31,961 nt of DNA from JACJVV01 sp047603135 (GCA_047603135.1 JBLKOW010000002.1:1-31961); one strand, 5' to 3'. Positions 23,733 through 31,885 are shown, counted from the first letter of the stretch. Numbers and translations: made by a program. The notes: a model not told the origin generated them from the letters alone.

Positions 23733-24431
23733 TTATTGAACAGTAATTTCTGGACTTTTATCGCCAACAACAAACACATACTTCAAAAGTGTTTGATACG
23801 ATTTACCATCAGTAGTACTCTTAAAAACAACTCCTTGATCAGTAATTTGTTCAAGAGTTCCAAGTGAACCAATATGTTTCCCACCAATTAAAAGGATAGT
23901 GCAACCTTCTTTGAATGCAAATTCTTTAAGGATTTTTTGTGTAGGAAGTTCAATAAGTAATGTAGTCCCGGTTTTAATAGTTGTTTTAGTATCAAGAGTA
24001 ATATTTCGTGAATCAAAAAGATTTACTTGGAGTAATCCTTTTTTCATCAAAGTTTTATTAATCACTTTTGAAATCCGTACAGTACTTTCTTTTTCAGGAA
24101 TCTCAATCAATACCAATTTTCCACGATTGTTTAATACAACACGATAATACTTCTTCAGTAATGGAAACGAAACAACATCAAATAATCCAACAATATGGTG
24201 GATATCAACTGCAGGTCGAGTATTAACTAAACATTCTCTTTTAGTAAGGATTAGTTTTACTTCTTTTGTTGTATGGGCTAATTGCAATTCATGTTTTATA
24301 ACATGATTAAGTGAAATTCCGAACTGAAGAGGGTGAGCTCCAGGGTGAGGTCGAGTTACGAAAGTAGTTGCTTTACGAGCCACATTCCATGTCCGTGGAG
24401 TATTTAACGCTTTAAGATGTTGTTTGGTCAT
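23733..24431 (-). CDS. rps4e: Ribosomal protein eS4
   Basis: 232 residues, the archaeal length. The N-terminal K-Q-H-L-K-A-L-N-T-P-R-T-W, the S4-like segment around I-S-L-N-H-V-I-K, the KOW-like domain and the C-terminal Y-V-F-V-V-G-D-K are visible. A small-subunit protein without bacterial counterpart. GGAGGATT lies 6 nt before the ATG, inside the end of uL24, and the two genes overlap by 4 nt (ATGA), indicating coupled translation. Confidence 0.95.
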   Translation of the reverse strand: MTKQHLKALNTPRTWNVARKATTFVTRPHPGAHPLQFGISLNHVIKHELQLAHTTKEVKLILTKRECLVNTRPAVDIHHIVGLFDVVSFPLLKKYYRVVLNNRGKLVLIEIPEKESTVRISKVINKTLMKKGLLQVNLFDSRNITLDTKTTIKTGTTLLIELPTQKILKEFAFKEGCTILLIGGKHIGSLGTLEQITDQGVVFKSTTDGKSYQTLLKYVFVVGDKSPEITVQ

Positions 24432-24814
24432 TTTGAATCCTCCTTCTTTTGAGGGATACGCTTTTTATCAGTAGTTACTACTGAAATAAGCGATAAATTT
24501 GTTGGGTTTAACGGAATCAACGTTTTAGTTCCATCCTTACGGACAAGATCAATTCCTGATACATATACGCGGGAATATGCAGTTGAAACACGATCAACTT
24601 TCCCAGATTTTCCTTTATGCTGACCACGTACTACCTTTACAGTATCTCCTTTACGCACACGTAAAGAACGCATACCATATTTTTTACGTAGTTCAGGTGA
24701 TAAATGTACATTCAAAAAAGTACCTGCAGTATGTAAAGGTGCATTATAACGATACTTACGCTGCTTACGTGGCTGCGTACTTGATTTCCATGTTTGAACG
24801 AATGATTGTTTCAT
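24428..24814 (-). CDS. rpl24: Ribosomal protein uL24
   Basis: 128 residues. After a basic start comes R-K-K-Y-G-M-R-S-L-R-V-R-K-G-D and the KOW motif VKVVRGQHKGKSGKVDRV, then the archaeal V-S-G-I-D-L-V-R-K-D-G-T segment. An assembly-initiating large-subunit protein near the exit tunnel. It starts 2 nt after uL14 ends and overlaps eS4 by 4 nt. Confidence 0.95.
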   Translation of the reverse strand: MKQSFVQTWKSSTQPRKQRKYRYNAPLHTAGTFLNVHLSPELRKKYGMRSLRVRKGDTVKVVRGQHKGKSGKVDRVSTAYSRVYVSGIDLVRKDGTKTLIPLNPTNLSLISVVTTDKKRIPQKKEDSK

Positions 24815-24816
24815 TT

Positions 24817-25218
24817 TTACACCGTCATTTTCGCAATTTTAGCTACAGGAGACCACCGCTCTGAAACTTCACGAGCTATAGGGCCTTTAATAACTGTTCC
24901 TTTTGGATTTCCTTTCAAATCTTTTAATATAATACATGAATTATCTTCAAATTTAACACGTAAACCATTTGGTCTACGAAATTCCTTTTTTTGCCGCACA
25001 ATAACTGCATAGTGAACTTGAGTTTTCATCTCTTGTTTACCAGACTTAACTGCAACTTGAACAATATCAGCAATCCCACATGAAGGCTTTCTTCCTTTAC
25101 TTGTCCGAGCTCCAACAACCATAGTTACTTTAACAACTTTAGCACCAGAGTTATCACAAGTTTCCATAATAGTACCGACTTGAATTCCCTTCGTTACCGA
25201 TGCTTTAATTGCTTTCAT
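24817..25218 (-). CDS. rpl14: Ribosomal protein uL14
   Basis: 133 residues, archaeal length. G-T-I-M-E-T-C-D-N-S-G-A-K at the start, then A-D-I-V-Q-V-A-V-K and HYAVIVRQKKEFRRPNG, are the conserved core. It forms intersubunit bridges and is a docking site for aIF6. GAGGCTGA, within the end of uS17, is the ribosome binding site; the genes overlap by 4 nt. Confidence 0.96.
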   Translation of the reverse strand: MKAIKASVTKGIQVGTIMETCDNSGAKVVKVTMVVGARTSKGRKPSCGIADIVQVAVKSGKQEMKTQVHYAVIVRQKKEFRRPNGLRVKFEDNSCIILKDLKGNPKGTVIKGPIAREVSERWSPVAKIAKMTV

Positions 25219-25724
25219 GATGATTCAGCCTCATTCTGAGTAGTCTTTTTTGATGATTTTGATGATTCTTCTTTTTGAGAATCGACTTCGGAACCTGTTT
25301 CTATCTTCGCATCTTCTTTTTCTTGAGCTTTCTGTGCATCAAGTTCAATTGATTCTTGTTTTAACGCATAATCTTTGGAATGCCCGAGATTTTTAATCAC
25401 AACAAAACGTTTTGTTTTACTAATCGGACGACATTCTGCAATAATTACTTCATCACCAACATTCGCATCAATCACTAAAGGATTATGAGCAGCAACTTTT
25501 GTTTTTTTGTAAAGAACACGCTCATATTTTTTTAAATAATTACTAACAGTATAACTAACACGAACTGTTCGGTGAGTGTCTTTTGAAACAACAACTCCAG
25601 TAAACATACGACCACGTAACTTAATGCTTCCTGTAAAAGGACATTTTGGATCACGTTCAGTAGATGCATCTACTAAATTCTTTCGTTGTTCTTCAATTAT
25701 TTCATGTACTGATTTATTCATCAT
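25215..25724 (-). CDS. rps17: Ribosomal protein uS17 with acidic-basic tail
   Basis: 169 residues, against about 110 usually. The OB-fold core shows D-P-K-C-P-F-T-G, GRMFTGVVVSKDTHRTVRV, Y-L-K-K-Y-E-R-V-L and V-G-D-E-V-I-I-A-E-C-R-P. About 48 low-complexity residues (Glu, Ser, Lys) follow. Early small-subunit assembly protein. GAGGATAT precedes tandem ATG codons, either of which may be used. Confidence 0.94.
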   Translation of the reverse strand: MMNKSVHEIIEEQRKNLVDASTERDPKCPFTGSIKLRGRMFTGVVVSKDTHRTVRVSYTVSNYLKKYERVLYKKTKVAAHNPLVIDANVGDEVIIAECRPISKTKRFVVIKNLGHSKDYALKQESIELDAQKAQEKEDAKIETGSEVDSQKEESSKSSKKTTQNEAESS

Positions 25725-25726
25725 TG

Positions 25727-26008
25727 TTATATCCTCGTTTTAAGCCGTTCATGCGGCAACTTACGAATTAAACTTCCATCATACTTTTCTTCAGCTGGCA
25801 ACAACCTAAATAAAATAGCATTTTTTACAAAACGTATTTCTTTTTTAGGCGTTAAAACCGTTAACATCTCAGCAGTCTCGTCTATAACTGTGCCTTGAGC
25901 AGCACATTCGTTGGATGATTTTCGAAAAACCTCAATTGCTTTTCCAATCATTTGTTGAAATGGTATTATTTTTTTCACGATACTATACCTTTTGTACGTA
26001 TCACGCAC
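25727..26008 (-). CDS. rnp1: RNase P protein subunit Rpp29 (Pop4)
   Basis: 93 residues if it starts at the GTG at 26008, 83 if at the GTG at 25978, which has a better SD (AAGGT, 8 nt). The Sm-like barrel is visible as M-I-G-K-A-I-E-V, G-T-V-I-D-E-T, M-L-T-V-L-T and A-I-L-F-R-L. Rpp29 pairs with Rpp21 in archaeal RNase P to process tRNA 5' ends. Its place between SUI1 and uS17 is the conserved archaeal order. It is read in the same frame as the upstream SUI1 gene. Confidence 0.88.
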   Translation of the reverse strand: MRDTYKRYSIVKKIIPFQQMIGKAIEVFRKSSNECAAQGTVIDETAEMLTVLTPKKEIRFVKNAILFRLLPAEEKYDGSLIRKLPHERLKTRI

Positions 26009-26017
26009 ATATGTGCA

Positions 26018-26326
26018 TTATTTTACGACAATCGCCTCGTCAGCGAATCCTTCCTTAATTAAAAATTCTTTGATATTTTTTTTGTGATCCCCTTGGAGCT
26101 CGATGGTGTCGCTCTTAAACGACCCACCGCATGCAAATTTATTTTTAAGTTTCTTTGTAAGCTCTTTGGAATCAATTTCTTTATCATTCAAACCTTTAAT
26201 TATAGTATACTGTTTTCCAAACTTTCGTCTTTCAACGAAAACAGTAATCTCTTGATCTTGCTTTGTAATATTTTCCCAAACACTCAATTCTTTTGGTAAT
26301 CCTGTAATCGGATCGATTTCAACCAT
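26018..26326 (-). CDS. sui1: Translation initiation factor aIF1 (SUI1)
   Basis: 102 residues, the family size. After D-P-I-T-G-L-P-K-E-L come the conserved core Y-T-I-I-K-G-L-N-D-K, the loop L-K-N-K-F-A-C-G-G-S and the C-terminal I-E-L-Q-G-D-H. aIF1 binds near the P site and checks start codon choice. GGAGG about 8 nt upstream lies inside uL29, and the genes overlap by 8 nt. Confidence 0.95.
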   Translation of the reverse strand: MVEIDPITGLPKELSVWENITKQDQEITVFVERRKFGKQYTIIKGLNDKEIDSKELTKKLKNKFACGGSFKSDTIELQGDHKKNIKEFLIKEGFADEAIVVK

Positions 26327-26531
26327 TGACAGCCTCCTTTTCAGCTTGCTTACGTGCTAGTTCTTGATGTATTCGAGCAATAGTACGCTTTGTATTTCGA
26401 ACGAGTGAAGGACTTTTTAATGAACTCCCTGATGCAACTTGAGCATTAAATTTAACCATCTCTTTTTGTAAATCGACAAGTTTCTTTGCAAGCTCAGTTG
26501 CATTCATTGAACGTAGTTCTTTGGTTTTCAT
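26319..26531 (-). CDS. rpl29: Ribosomal protein uL29
   Basis: 70 residues forming the usual two-helix hairpin: E-L-R-S-M-N-A-T-E-L-A-K-K-L, then LQKEMVKFNAQVASG and the R-N-T-K-R-T-I-A-R-I signature. It sits at the peptide exit, near the SRP docking site. The ribosome binding site is GTGAT at 26537-26541 (read as ATCAC on the + strand). Confidence 0.94.
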   Translation of the reverse strand: MKTKELRSMNATELAKKLVDLQKEMVKFNAQVASGSSLKSPSLVRNTKRTIARIHQELARKQAEKEAVNG

Positions 26532-26551
26532 GGTTTATCACAATAATTATT

Positions 26552-27487
26552 TTATTTTGACTTTTCCTCAGCCGCAAGCTCAGGTGTATCTTTCTTAGCA
26601 TCACTTGATTCTACTTTTTTAACTTCTTCTTTTGCATTAGCCTGTTCTGAAGAAACATCTACTTTTTCCTTTTCGGATGCGAATACATCTTTCGTATCAA
26701 CATCAGTTTCTTTCACTGCTTCAGCAGTTTCATCAGCCTTTGGAGCATCAGCTTTTTTCACTTCATCCTTTTTCTGGGCAGACTTTTTTGAAGAACTACC
26801 TTTCTTTGTTGAAGATTTTTTGTCTTCAGTTTTTTTAGCTTCTTTACTATCTGACTTTGATTCTGAACTTGATTCAGATTTTTCAATGAATTCTTCAATA
26901 GGAACTACTGTATCAGGAAGTACTAAATCTGGTGGCATAATTTTTACTTGAATTCCAACAACACCTGTTTTAAGTTTAGCTTGAGTATGTGCTTTTCTAA
27001 TATAACTAACAGCAATATCTCCTGATTTTTTAAGATACCCTTGATAAAAACGCCATCGTTTTGCACGACTACTTGGAATCTTTCCTGAAATGATAATTTC
27101 AACACCTTTAGCGCCAGCACCCATTACATCTGCAAGCATCTTATGGCCTATTCCTTTAAACTTCGAAAGTCCAAAACGCTCCATAGTAGACGCAATACGC
27201 TCTGCAACAACTAAAGGGTCAAGCATTGGTTGTTCAATTTCAACAATTTCAATTTGCGGATTTTCTAAATTAAAGCGAGACTTAAGTGCTTTAGTTAATT
27301 TTTGAATATTTTCACCCTTTCGTCCAACAATTAATCCTGGACGTGAAGCGGTAATAATTACTTTTTCACCTAAAGGAGTTTTGTGCACAACTGCTGATGA
27401 AAATCCCACATTACGAAGGTTTTCCGATAAGTATGCTTCTAATTGGTATTGTTTGACAATGTCCTGGATGAATTTTTTTTCAATCAT
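26552..27487 (-). CDS. rps3: Ribosomal protein uS3 with long disordered tail
   Basis: 311 residues from the ATG at 27487; an upstream TTG in the same frame is not preferred. The KH domain holds I-V-G-R-K-G-E-N-I (GxxG loop) and the C-terminal domain ends near V-V-P-I-E-E-F. About 110 further residues are Lys/Ser/Glu/Ala-rich low complexity, half as long again as normal archaeal uS3. It lines the mRNA entry tunnel. The overlapping + strand reading frames are shadows of this skewed composition. Confidence 0.94.
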   Translation of the reverse strand: MIEKKFIQDIVKQYQLEAYLSENLRNVGFSSAVVHKTPLGEKVIITASRPGLIVGRKGENIQKLTKALKSRFNLENPQIEIVEIEQPMLDPLVVAERIASTMERFGLSKFKGIGHKMLADVMGAGAKGVEIIISGKIPSSRAKRWRFYQGYLKKSGDIAVSYIRKAHTQAKLKTGVVGIQVKIMPPDLVLPDTVVPIEEFIEKSESSSESKSDSKEAKKTEDKKSSTKKGSSSKKSAQKKDEVKKADAPKADETAEAVKETDVDTKDVFASEKEKVDVSSEQANAKEEVKKVESSDAKKDTPELAAEEKSK

Positions 27488-27532
27488 ATCAATCAACTTT
27501 TTTAGTGTCTTTTTTTATATTATTATTCATTA

Positions 27533-28294
27533 TTATTTTTTTGATGATGTATCCTGTGATGCTTCAGTAGTTTCAGCAGTTTTTGGTATAGGTTTCTTTT
27601 CAGTTGAATCTGATGAAGTTTCAGTATTCTTCTTATCTGAATCTACTTTTTTCTCTGTTTCTTTAGAAACAGACGAGGAAGTTGGTTTAGATGAAGCATC
27701 AACTTCTTTTTTTGCATCTGAAGTAGATTCTTGAGATACTGCTTTCTTAGGTGCTACTATATCGGATGAAGGACTTTTATCTTCCTTCAAAGATTCCTGA
27801 GCACTTTTTGAAACTGTTTGAATTTCTTTGACAGGGGCTTTTTTCGAAGTAGCACTGGGCATTACTTCAGTAACTATCACTTCAACATGAGCTCGTTTCA
27901 TTTGCCGACGTGATTGTCTACCATGACGCCACACTGCAGGAGCTTTTTTCACCACAAAGGCACTCAACACCAAATTTTTTGACGAAAAACCCTTAAATAA
28001 AGCATTTGCCTCGACTGAATTAAGTAATTTTAATAATTCTGTACAAGCTTTAACTGGATATCTTCCAGCAGCTCCATCTCCACGCTTATGCCCTACTCCA
28101 TCAGTAAAACGCTTGAATGGAACAGGAACACTTTTACTAATTGCATCTTCAAGCTTCTTCTTTGCACGATTTAAAGTATTACCTCTAACATAATTTCCAA
28201 TTTCAACTGCATGTTTAAAGGAAATAGGTAAGTTTACACCTTGTGCACGAGCGACGCGCTCTTCAGTTGTTTGTGTTGCATATCCGTAAGCCAT
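27533..28294 (-). CDS. rpl22: Ribosomal protein uL22 with long disordered tail
   Basis: 253 residues. The core (about 1-148) has the archaeal form: ISFKHAVEIGNYVRG, the K-R-G-D-G-A-A-G-R-Y-P-V-K-A segment and the hairpin R-H-G-R-Q-S-R-R-Q-M-K-R-A-H-V-E that reaches into the exit tunnel. A tail of about 105 Ser/Lys/Thr/Asp-rich residues is added. GTGAT lies 4 nt before the ATG. Confidence 0.94.
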   Translation of the reverse strand: MAYGYATQTTEERVARAQGVNLPISFKHAVEIGNYVRGNTLNRAKKKLEDAISKSVPVPFKRFTDGVGHKRGDGAAGRYPVKACTELLKLLNSVEANALFKGFSSKNLVLSAFVVKKAPAVWRHGRQSRRQMKRAHVEVIVTEVMPSATSKKAPVKEIQTVSKSAQESLKEDKSPSSDIVAPKKAVSQESTSDAKKEVDASSKPTSSSVSKETEKKVDSDKKNTETSSDSTEKKPIPKTAETTEASQDTSSKK

Positions 28295-28313
28295 AGTATC
28301 ACATAATTTTAAT

Positions 28314-28697
28314 TTATCTCACTGAAAGTGCTGAACTTGATTTAGTTGCGCCAACTCCTGGCGAATTATGTTTAGTTACTTTTCGAGTTAATGCAAACTC
28401 GCCAAGAACATGTCCAGTCATTTCAAATGTTACATCAACAGGAACGAATTCCTTTCCATTATGAACTTTAATTGTTTTACCATACATAATAGGTAAGATT
28501 ACCATATCACGACAGTGAGTTTCGATGTTTCGTTCATTCTTTTCAATCTTTTTGATAAGGATTTTTTCTTGATCGGTAAAACCACGCAATATTTTTCTGC
28601 GGATTTGACTTGGAACAAGTGCTGAAAATTGAGTAAGTGAACACTTCTTCAAATCTTCTTCATTTTTTCCTTTGTATAAAAATTCTTTTTTTGCCAT
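28314..28697 (-). CDS. rps19: Ribosomal protein uS19
   Basis: 127 residues. The N-terminal third is the archaeal extension. The core contains I-V-H-relative C-R-D-M-V-I-L-P-I-M-Y-G, K-T-I-K-V-H-N-G-K-E-F and MTGHVLGEFALTRK, near invariant in the family. It binds 16S rRNA in the head close to the A-site finger. AGGGTAAT precedes the ATG. Confidence 0.95.
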   Translation of the reverse strand: MAKKEFLYKGKNEEDLKKCSLTQFSALVPSQIRRKILRGFTDQEKILIKKIEKNERNIETHCRDMVILPIMYGKTIKVHNGKEFVPVDVTFEMTGHVLGEFALTRKVTKHNSPGVGATKSSSALSVR

Positions 28698-28706
28698 AGT
28701 ATTACC

Positions 28707-29426
28707 CTAACGTTTCTTCCGTCCCATACGACGAGCTGCAACTGAACCAACCTTTCGACCAGGCGGTGCATTGCGTGAAATTGGACGTGCTTTTGATTTA
28801 CGTGATGAACGTTTATTACCAAATGGATGATCTACTGCGTTCATAGATGCTGCACTTGCACGAGGATATAATTTATTCCGTGAACGCATTTTGTGTGCAC
28901 GATTTCCTGCTTTAAGGAGTGGTTTCTCAGTTCGACCACCGCCTGCAATTACCCCAACACTAGCTCTACACTTAGCATTAAACTCTTTAGTTTTCTTAGA
29001 TGGTAATTGTACCGTTACGAGTGAATCTTTCTTAGCAACAATTTTTGCAAAAGTTCCTGACGCACGAACAAACTTACCTCCATCCCCAGGTACTTGTTCA
29101 ATATTATGAATCATAGTCCCTTCAGGAATTAAACCAAGTGGTGAAACTGAACCGACTGCAATTGTGTCAAGGTTTTCCGCAGCATTTGCACAAACCTTCT
29201 CACCAACAATCATGCCTTCAGCAGCAATAACAAGCCCATGACTTAAATCATTATAAACAACATGTGCTAAAGGAGCAGTATGACCTGGACAATGTACAAG
29301 ATGTTCAACAACACCCTCAGTTACCTTATATGATGGATGAATTGGCTTCCCAACAAATCTAAAACTAGGTGAGCGATATGTTGGACTTCCTTTTCCGCGT
29401 GCTTGTTGAATAATTCTTTTACCCAT
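28707..29426 (-). CDS. rpl2: Ribosomal protein uL2
   Basis: 239 residues, archaeal length. G-K-R-I-I-Q-Q-A-R-G-K-G-S at the start, E-G-M-I-V-G-E, the G-D-G-G-K-F-V-R-A-S-G segment and NAVDHPFGN with the conserved His near the peptidyl transferase centre are all present. The start is 1 nt after the uL23 stop, with GGGTTTGAT as ribosome binding site. Confidence 0.96.
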   Translation of the reverse strand: MGKRIIQQARGKGSPTYRSPSFRFVGKPIHPSYKVTEGVVEHLVHCPGHTAPLAHVVYNDLSHGLVIAAEGMIVGEKVCANAAENLDTIAVGSVSPLGLIPEGTMIHNIEQVPGDGGKFVRASGTFAKIVAKKDSLVTVQLPSKKTKEFNAKCRASVGVIAGGGRTEKPLLKAGNRAHKMRSRNKLYPRASAASMNAVDHPFGNKRSSRKSKARPISRNAPPGRKVGSVAARRMGRKKR

Positions 29427-29427
29427 A

Positions 29428-29685
29428 TTACATCAAACCCATATTTGTAGCAATATCAATTGCAGGTGTATCTGGACTAAAACGAACATACGCTCTTTTT
29501 TCGCCAGCTAATATATGTGTATTAACACCAAGTACTTTTGCATTGAACATTTTTTCGATTGCAGTTTTTATTTCTGGTTTTTTTGATTTTAAATGAACAG
29601 CAAAAACAAGTGTATTTTCTGATTCCATTAACCGTAATGACTTTTCAGTCGACAATGGATATAATACAACTTTTTCGTGTTCCAT
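29428..29685 (-). CDS. rpl23: Ribosomal protein uL23
   Basis: 85 residues from the ATG at 29685; a TTG three codons earlier belongs to the SD region (GGATTGATT). The motif Y-P-L-S-T-E-K-S near the start, I-K-T-A-I-E-K-M-F and the V-L-G-V-N-T strand are diagnostic. It sits at the exit of the tunnel and docks SRP54. Confidence 0.95.
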   Translation of the reverse strand: MEHEKVVLYPLSTEKSLRLMESENTLVFAVHLKSKKPEIKTAIEKMFNAKVLGVNTHILAGEKRAYVRFSPDTPAIDIATNMGLM

Positions 29686-29702
29686 GATAATCAATCCTTT
29701 TA

Positions 29703-30689
29703 TTAATTTATTTTAGGAGTCTTTGACTCTGATGATGTTTTCTTATCAGTAGTTTTAGCAACTACTTTTTTTGTTTCATTCTTTGAAGCTACTTTCTTAA
29801 CTGCTTTTGCAATTGATTTAGCTTCTTTTTTAGATGAACTTTCTTTTGCTTTTTTTGAACGTGTTTTCAAAGACGATACGTTTTGAACATATAATTTATC
29901 ATCGATTAACTTAGTAAGTGCATCTTCTGTAAAAATAACTAAACGTCCTGGTTCGCCACCTGGCGCAAGCATACTAGCATTCAAATGCGTTACTGGAGTA
30001 CAATCAAATCCTGGTACATTAGCAACTGCTTTTCGAAGTGGTGAAGATTCAGAGGTTACAAATAAAACCCCTCGCTTGGTTATTTTTCGACGACCACGAG
30101 TCTTTCCTTTTCCTGCCCGAATTCCAGTATTTGAAGTTCGTGCAATTTCACCTTCTAAACCATATTTTTTTAGTAATGAAAGTAAATCTTTTGTTTGTGA
30201 AACTGTACCAACACTTGTATCAACAACAAAAGGATACATATCAGGTACGACATGACCCCGTGCAGAAACAAGTTCTTTTTGAAATGATGCAGCAAGTGCT
30301 GAACGAATAGCTAATTTGTTTTCTTTTACATTAACTTTTAATGAAAATAATTTCTCTGATTTTGGAGGATGTGCGCGTCTTCCACCAACTGTACCAGGAG
30401 CTTCTGCAGCAACCCAGTTTAATCGAGTACCACGTCGCGACATAATCTTTCGAGGCACACGTGAAATCCCGTGACCATATGATCCTCGATAATCTCTTCG
30501 CCTTCGTGAAAGTTTTGCAGAAACTTTCATTCCTGCTTCAGGATCAGCACCATATCGCTGGCGATTATTTGTTTCAATTGCAGTAACAGCACGATGGATT
30601 ATATCTTTACGTACAGGTACAAGATAAGATGAAGGAACAGTTACATCGCCCTTCTTTGACCCATCTTTTGATAATACTGGAATTTTCAT
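29703..30689 (-). CDS. rpl4: Ribosomal protein uL4 with Lys-rich tail
   Basis: 328 residues, longer than most archaeal uL4 because of a low-complexity tail of about 60 residues. The tunnel loop contains R-D-Y-R-G-S-Y-G-H-G-I-S-R-V-P and PGTVGGRRAHPPK, and the core G-I-R-A-G-K-G-K-T-R-G-R-R follows. In E. coli uL4 represses its own S10 operon, which is worth recalling given the structured leader of this cluster. GAGGTTAT precedes the ATG and overlaps the uL3 stop. Confidence 0.95.
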   Translation of the reverse strand: MKIPVLSKDGSKKGDVTVPSSYLVPVRKDIIHRAVTAIETNNRQRYGADPEAGMKVSAKLSRRRRDYRGSYGHGISRVPRKIMSRRGTRLNWVAAEAPGTVGGRRAHPPKSEKLFSLKVNVKENKLAIRSALAASFQKELVSARGHVVPDMYPFVVDTSVGTVSQTKDLLSLLKKYGLEGEIARTSNTGIRAGKGKTRGRRKITKRGVLFVTSESSPLRKAVANVPGFDCTPVTHLNASMLAPGGEPGRLVIFTEDALTKLIDDKLYVQNVSSLKTRSKKAKESSSKKEAKSIAKAVKKVASKNETKKVVAKTTDKKTSSESKTPKIN

Positions 30690-30699
30690 CTAGATAACC

Positions 30700-31671
30700 T
30701 CAACGTTGTCGTGACTCCAAACTAATATCTACCATTTGAAGTGCATTTGTCTTTTTCTTAGCATTAGGTCGTGCAGCTGGAGTTAAACGTAAAACACGTT
30801 TCTCAGGACCAGGCACTGAACCTATTATTAATATACATGTACTGCGAACATCTCCGTAGCGAACAAAACCACCAGCAGGATTTACTTTTGAAACATCATC
30901 AATAATTGATAAAACAGCTTTATTTCTTTCAACGCGCTGATGATAGCCAGTCTGACCAGCATGAGCTACACGATACATTACGTGTTGCTGTCCACACCAT
31001 GGACCAAGTGAACCTGGACCACGTTTTGTTTTTTCTGATTTATGAGAACGAATTGCAACCCCAAAGCGCTTAACTGGACCTTGAGTTCCTTTACCAATCG
31101 TCACTCCATGAACGTCAACAAGTTCATTTTCTTTAAGAACTTCTTGAACTGTAATTTCCTTTCCTAACTTATCTTGCGCGTATGCAACCTTGGCAGCTAA
31201 ATCGCCCGATAAAGCCATTTCGAAAAGTTCAGGAGCTTTTTTTCCAATTTGTGTTACTTTTGGCTGAGTATAAACTAATAAACGAACATCATCAAATCCT
31301 TCTTTCAAAAATTCTTTTGCTTTAGGAAGTGAAAGTGAACGTGATAATTCTTTATCTACTTTGTCGGTAAATACTTCACCAACTGCACATACATTAGTAT
31401 CTTTTACAGCATAAAAACGAACACCTGCAACCTTTAAGGGAGGACATTCAATGATAGTAGCTGCCTTTATAATAACTTGATTTTTTGTAAGTGAATTAGA
31501 ACGAGAATCTTTAAGAAGAACATGAGTCATGCCGACTTTATATCCGCAAAACCCATCTGGAAGAGCACCATCTGAAAAAGTACGTGAGCGCAATCGAGGC
31601 AGTTCTCTCTGTGCACGTTTCCGTGGCCAGTACTGCATGCTCCCATGCCGTGATGATCTTATATTTCCCAT
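30700..31671 (-). CDS. rpl3: Ribosomal protein uL3
   Basis: 323 residues, first gene of the cluster. The archaeal start with R-S-S-R-H-G-S-M-Q-Y-W-P-R-K-R, then K-V-G-M-T-H-V, KGTQGPVKRFGV, R-G-P-G-S-L-G-P-W and AGQTGYHQRVERNK are the family hallmarks; the last reaches the peptidyl transferase centre. AGGAAAAAAG precedes the ATG. The leader upstream (to about 31850) is long and foldable, so regulation before translation is likely. Confidence 0.96.
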   Translation of the reverse strand: MGNIRSSRHGSMQYWPRKRAQRELPRLRSRTFSDGALPDGFCGYKVGMTHVLLKDSRSNSLTKNQVIIKAATIIECPPLKVAGVRFYAVKDTNVCAVGEVFTDKVDKELSRSLSLPKAKEFLKEGFDDVRLLVYTQPKVTQIGKKAPELFEMALSGDLAAKVAYAQDKLGKEITVQEVLKENELVDVHGVTIGKGTQGPVKRFGVAIRSHKSEKTKRGPGSLGPWCGQQHVMYRVAHAGQTGYHQRVERNKAVLSIIDDVSKVNPAGGFVRYGDVRSTCILIIGSVPGPEKRVLRLTPAARPNAKKKTNALQMVDISLESRQR

Positions 31672-31850
31672 TCTTTTTTCCTACATTTTTTATTGGTAAA
31701 CAAAAACAGACTGAGAAAACTACGTAAAGATCCCTTTATAGTTCAAGGGCCTATTAGTGAAGTTTTCCTAAGAACTTTTCAGACAAAAATCTGAAAACTC
31801 CTTTTCAGGCCGTTATGCGTCCCGGTTTACATTCAAATTATGCAAACGTA
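31672..31850 (-). promoter_or_regulatory. Structured 5' leader of the ribosomal protein cluster
   Basis: About 180 nt between the predicted transcription start and uL3, with no ORF. Hairpin A (31825-31832 with 31840-31847, 8 pairs) begins almost at the 5' end. Then CTGAAAA (complement of 31802-31808), TTTTCAG (31791-31797) and TCTGAAAA (31776-31783) follow, so the middle segment can pair with either neighbour. The first pairing makes a 7-bp hairpin directly before A-TTTTT-G; the second buries that T run in its loop. GGCCT/AGGCC (31748-31752 with 31807-31811) can close the whole domain. An attenuator or protein-binding leader is inferred. Confidence 0.5.
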
Positions 31851-31871
31851 AAAAGTGTGAATCTTAGACCC

Positions 31872-31885
31872 TTTATAAATCTTGC
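31872..31885 (-). promoter_or_regulatory. BRE/TATA promoter of the ribosomal protein cluster
   Basis: On the - strand GCAAGATTTATAAA reads as BRE plus TATA; the transcription start is expected near 31850. TTTATAAA is itself a palindrome and could also serve a + strand gene beyond the window. Positions 31886-31961 are AT-rich with nothing else recognised. Confidence 0.6.

Noticed and set aside
27381..27734. + strand ORF opposite uS3/uL22
   Set aside because: Ser/Phe-rich composition is the mirror of the Lys/Glu-rich - strand tail; no start signals.
31651..31660. TGATGA as box C of a C/D guide RNA
   Set aside because: It lies in uL3 coding sequence and no box D with the right spacing is seen.
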